Source of the DNA: Escarpia spicata
Lineage: Eukaryota; Annelida; Polychaeta; Sabellida; Siboglinidae
Direction of reading: 5' to 3'
Assembly: GCA_963995525.1 (NCBI GenBank)
Contig: OZ023211.1
Span: 472,598-536,597, forward strand
DNA: 64,000 nucleotides
The notes beneath the pieces are model-generated. The model made no database searches, had not been told where the DNA came from, and worked only from the letters and a program-made list of their open reading frames with translations. Shown piece after piece: positions 59,506 to 64,000 of the stretch. The position numbers and the translations under genes were made by a program. Every line of letters starts with the position of its first letter. The first letter of the stretch is position 1.

Positions 59506-61153
59506 TGTGCGATCACATCTCAACGGACCATCTCCAGCGATGGCCGAGGGAGGGTAGCAGAGGGATGATATCGACGGCAACGGGGGATGAGGAAGTCTGA
59601 TGATCTGACGCACTCACGTCCTGGCTACACAATGCTGTTGGTTCTGTGTTCAGCGCACATGTAATAAATCCATGAGATAGTATCATTAGTCTTGAGTGAG
59701 ATACATACGGTCTGTGGGCACATGTCACAAATGCACATTTATTTCTGCCAAATGATAAACAATGCCCAACAAGACATTCGTGGTCGACGTATATACACAA
59801 ATCCAATAAGTGTCACATGCACATACAGTGCGCATACAGTGCGCTTACAGTGTACCGGTACATACAGTGCACATACAGTGTATCCGAACAGGCTTTGATG
59901 ATTCAACTTGTAACACACAACAACAGCTATTAGCGCATCTAAAGTTAATATGTTACTACCATGTCCATTTACAATAAATCCAAACTGACCAGAGCAGACA
60001 GCATATCCTGACAGTGACATATCTCAAAGCTAAACCAATCTTCTACCTTATGTAGTTGGACTAGTCTCTGCTTTGTTAGATGTGTGACACAAACTTACAA
60101 CACTGCTGCAGTGCATGTCAGAGATGAGGTTGCTAGGTAACAGCACTTTCATCATCAGAAACAACGTGCACATCCAGAACTGATAGTAAGCCCGTTGGAG
60201 TGCCAGGAAGTAGCTGTACCACTTCATAAATAGCAACCTATCAGGGACTTCCTGGCTGCAGAATGTCCACAACAGTTCCAATGTCAATCACAGGAACCTG
60301 TTTGAAAATGGGGTGAGACTAATAACCCTGTTGCCAGAGGGAGCTGTCACTCCGCCACACTCGTTGTTTTCTGATCAGCCCAGACACCAGACCCCCCTGG
60401 ACCCCTCCCACCCCAGACACCAGACCCCTGGGCCCCTCCCACCGGATCTCTACTTCAGTTCACATTCTACGTCCAAACACCAAACAACTCACTGCCACTC
60501 CAGGAACTTGGCACAGCAGATTAAGTAATCTAGGACATCATATGCCTCATGACTCAATTTTGGGGCACGTCTGATAAAATGTTATTGATTGGTGCACAGT
60601 TTGTCTTAGATATATACATTTATATTATGAACAATACACATGTATTTCACAAGCACCCACACACGCAACTATTTAACAGCCCTTTAATGCTAAGAGTAGA
60701 ATAACACAACTTCCAGTTGTTGAAACCGAGTGCAGCTTTGGCTGTTTGTGTTAAATTAAAACCAGCAGCACTGACTACAGCACATCAGAAGAGACATGCA
60801 AGCTGCTACAAAACTGTTGATTCCATGACAATGCTACTTCAAATACCCAGATCTGAATGGTGAAGCCAGTCAGGTACAGAGCACCCAAGTTCAGAGATAC
60901 AACATTGATGACTTCCCCAACCAACTTACTACAATGTCAACATACCTTTTCTCACATGAAAGCTGGACATCAGCCCCAATTAACACAGTGGTCAGTAGGT
61001 CAGTCAGTGTATTCCAGGCCACTAAACATTCCTCATGGGACAGTCGGGATGATGAAACCAACAAAACTGAGCCGCACAAAAGGATGTGACATTGTGTTGA
61101 CAATATGTGAGTGTGCTCCCACCTCCGCAACCTGGACACACCCAGTGTGGTGA
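59506..61153. other. 5' flank of candidate exon 1a
   Basis: The 5' UTR and promoter of exon 1a would lie at the start of this stretch. The first roughly 100 bp (to 59616) is C/T-rich on the minus strand and free of in-frame ATGs. A short repeat of catacagtg phrases lies near 59820-59882. No other gene is recognised. Confidence 0.3.
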
Positions 61154-61832
61154 GGTAACACCACAGCATGAACCCAGCCCCAACCCAAGGGGCCACTCCT
61201 GCTTCATTAGCCATGCAATGATGTCACCCGCAGCATGAACCAGCCCCAACCCAAGGGGCCACTCCTGCTTCATTAGCCATGCAATGATGTCACCCGCAGC
61301 ATGAACCCAGCCCCAACCCAAGGGGCCACTCCTGCTTCATTAGCCATGCAATGATGTCACCCACAGCATGAACCCAGCCCCAACCCAAGGGGCCACTCCT
61401 GCTTCATTAGCCATGCAATGTTGTCACCCGCAGCATGAACCCAGCCCCAACCCAAGGGGCCACTCCTGCTTCATTAGCCATGCAATGATGTCACCCGCAG
61501 CATGAACCCAGCCCCAACCCAAGGGGCCACTCCTGCTTCATTAGCCATGCAATGATGTCACCCGCAGCATGAACCAGCCCCAACCCAAGGGGCCACTCCT
61601 GCTTCATTAGCCATGCAATGATGTCACCCGCAGCATGAACCCAGCCCCAACCCAAGGGGCCACTCCTGCTTCATTAGCCATGCAATGATGTCACCCACAG
61701 CATGAACCCAGCCCCAACCCAAGGGGCCACTCCTGCTTCATTAGCCAAGCAATGATGTCACCCGCAGCATGAACCCAGCCCCAACCCAAGGGGCCACTCC
61801 TGCTTCATTAGCCAAGCAATGATGTCACCCGC
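61154..61832. repeat. 67-bp minisatellite, about 10 copies
   Basis: The unit contains ccccaacccaaggggccact, cctgcttcattagccatgca and atgatgtcacccgcagcatg. Two copies have aaccag in place of aacccag and the last two have gccaagc. Confidence 0.96.
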
Positions 61833-62128
61833 AGACTGCCTAACTTCTGTTGGTCTTGTATCACTGTGACACTTACTGACAGTCCGTTGTTAGAGACATG
61901 TAGACAGTGGCTTGGAACACACACTTTGGTTGAGGTTCTCATAAATATACCACCTACAGACATAGGCTACTGAGACTAGACAGTGTCTATTTCTTCACTT
62001 GTACGCTTGTTATCCTAAAGATCTCAAACAAAATGTTCATACTTGAAGATAGGGTTTGGTTTCGTCCCAAAAAATCCGGAAGAAACTGGAAGATAGGGTT
62101 AGACAATGGAAACTATTCTCATATATCA

Positions 62129-62301
62129 AAAACTTTCATTTTTCATATCCAAGATGTTTAATTTACCTGGTTGAGAGGCTTTCGTCAACATATCACGTCG
62201 CCTTCATCAGTACCGATGATGCTGATGAAGTTGACATGATACGTTGACGAAAGCCTCTACCAGGTAAATTAAACATCTTGGATATGAAAAATGAAAGTTT
62301 C
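62129..62301. repeat. Long foldback (inverted repeat) with about 80-bp arms
   Basis: The left arm starts aaactttcatttttcatatc and runs to about 62210; the right arm, about 62221-62301, is its near-complete inverse, with a roughly 10-bp loop. Both arms contain the series CTGATGA, about 19 bases, then CGAAAGCCTCT when read outward from the loop, reminiscent of a hammerhead core. Arm differences are a 2-base indel and a few substitutions. Confidence 0.85.
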
Positions 62302-64000
62302 TGATTTGAAAATGAACTATCCTGAAGAATGTTCACTATTATAATAAAAATTATATATTTTCGTACTGATTTAAGTTAATATATAAATTATAAAATATAA
62401 CACACTTAATGATTATAGTATTAGGATAACATACCAAATGTATGCATTTATGTTCATGTTGATGTTTTTCCTCATTACTTGTGTTATTAGTCACCAAAAA
62501 GCAAAATCCAACATGGTTCTCATTTATCACCCACCATAAGCCATGTGGTGCATGCCACAATGACATATTTAATCCATTCAATATCCATTGAAACTATATC
62601 CATCAATACATTTCCACTATATCACAGTTTTATTTTATGTTTATTTGTGTTTATCACATATCATAATTAGGATAATATATCAACTGAAAGATACTGGAAT
62701 ATATGCACTACTGACCCAGTAAGCAAGAAGTTGTTTACTGGACTAGGTGGCTGTCAGGCCTGGTGGATGTTACATAACTGAAGCCATTTAGTATTCTACT
62801 ACATGTGGGAACAGCAAAACAAACCTGACAGCATGCAGTAAGAAGCCATAAGTGACATGTTAAACCCACTTATTATAAAGAACCGCATACTACCTGCACT
62901 CACTAAAAATGTACTATAACACAAGTGATTATCTCAGTACATAAATAGCCCACATATGCCTGAAAGAAGAAGAATTATTTATTTTGTATGATTGAGTTAC
63001 AATATTAAAAACATGTTTTATATCAATATGACTGCTTAAAACGATTTACAAGGATATTTTTAGTTGACATACATTTTCTTCCGGAAGTAACTAGAAGAAC
63101 CTATTTCTTCCGGGACGGAAGAATCATGGAAAAAACCGCCCTTGAAGAACTAACTCTACCCCCAAAGGCCACCCACTAATGGTTCCTCCTAAATGCTTCA
63201 CAAAGAAAAACTGCCCAAACTAAAGGCTTACAGACACACAATGTACGACATGTTAAATTTAAAGTATAAAACACATGCATGGCAGACATGGACACAGAGG
63301 GCAGCTCTATACAAAATTTTATACTCCAAACAAAATTAAATACGTAAAATCAATGTTGTATGCCAGGATAAATAACAACAATACTACGATAACAAAAAAA
63401 AACTGAATTAAAGTCCTGAAACCGTCTCCAAATCATCATTCTTCCATTATGTAATCAGCCACTACTGAAGTGAAGACGAAATAGATGTCAGCCATCACCA
63501 TTGTTGACCATTCTAGTTTAAGCCATGAATATTCCAGTGCTTGGACGTCTAAATTAGCAGGGTGTCCAGTTGCAAATTAGAATGTACTGTGCATAAACAG
63601 CATGTGTACTTAAGATTCCAAGAATACATCCTAATTCCTAATACATATTCCACATGCCTCATGCCTATGTCTGCTACATTCGTGAACATGTCAGACACAT
63701 GATTCACGTCTCACATTACCAAGGAAACGATTTCATTACTATTCTGAAAAACCAAACAGAACACAATTCGTTGCTATGGGGACAACATCACAATAGAAAT
63801 TCATGTCAATTTAAACATCATATTTAAACAAAACTACATCAATATATTTGTACCAAAACAGAGCCAAGATTTCGTAAAAATACAGCCAATTTGGTGAAAT
63901 GCTAAAACCTACCATCACAAGCGGCTTTGGCTGAGATCAATAGCGCGGCCACAAAACAACTCACATGCTACATAAATCAATAGTTGCATATAATGTTATT
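62302..64000. other. Right edge, no gene seen
   Basis: AT-rich sequence. Two ETS-like GGAA motifs (cttccggaagt near 63079-63089, cttccggg near 63108-63115) cluster with a slight rise in GC, but I cannot tie them to a gene. Confidence 0.5.

Noticed and set aside
63126..63179. Short plus-strand ORF MEKTALEELTLPPKATH near ETS-like motifs
   Set aside because: Only 17 codons, no other support, and start contexts of this kind are common.

Overview
The window is metazoan nuclear DNA. Short coding blocks sit between GT/AG splice sites, introns are long and AT-rich, there is no operon structure, and an exceptional share of the sequence is tandem repeat. All the coding sequence I can support belongs to one minus-strand gene, a kinesin light chain (KLC, cargo-binding subunit of kinesin-1). 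The protein resembles KLCs of fly, sea urchin and vertebrates in general. An acidic LDLGFPEE exon resembles the sea-urchin protein as I remember it. Together with the intron style this suggests a marine invertebrate, perhaps a lophotrochozoan such as a mollusc; the species is not determinable here.

Gene layout in transcription order, right to left: two candidate first coding exons, 1a (59505-59453) and 1b (51874-51819); exon 2 (start of the heavy-chain-binding coiled coil); exon 3 (rest of the coiled coil); exon 4 (acidic linker); exon 5 (TPR1 and the start of TPR2); exon 6 in two alternative copies, 6-I and 6-II; exon 7 (TPR3); exon 8 (TPR4 start); exon 9 in two alternative copies, 9-I and 9-II; exon 10 (TPR5); exons 11 and 12 (linker before TPR6). 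TPR6 and the C-terminus lie beyond the left edge. Intron phases agree at every junction. One isoform from exon 1a through exon 12 adds up to 1424 coding bases, 474 codons plus 2 bases, where human KLC1 is roughly 560-640 residues.

The two duplicated, apparently mutually exclusive exons are the main biological point: one gene could make four TPR variants, each changing helix B of a TPR (TPR2 or TPR4). Inclusion of both or neither exon 6 breaks the frame, whereas exon 9 has no such constraint.

Tandem arrays fill roughly 40% of the window, all in introns or 5' flank. The largest are 55 bp (2757-7380), 47 bp (16451-20922), 27 bp (22312-23516), 60 bp (25944-29409), 40 bp (31866-32861) and 75 bp (35012-43556). 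The 75-bp array contains a nearly perfect 4047-bp tandem duplication, and the 47-bp array has a 31-unit higher-order repeat. Across several arrays the recurring variable position is a CpG. Non-autonomous DNA-transposon-like elements (8315-8970, 33107-33734, a hAT-like end at 49263), a long foldback (62129-62301) and a dispersed repeat family complete the picture. I found no convincing second gene, tRNA, rRNA or CRISPR.
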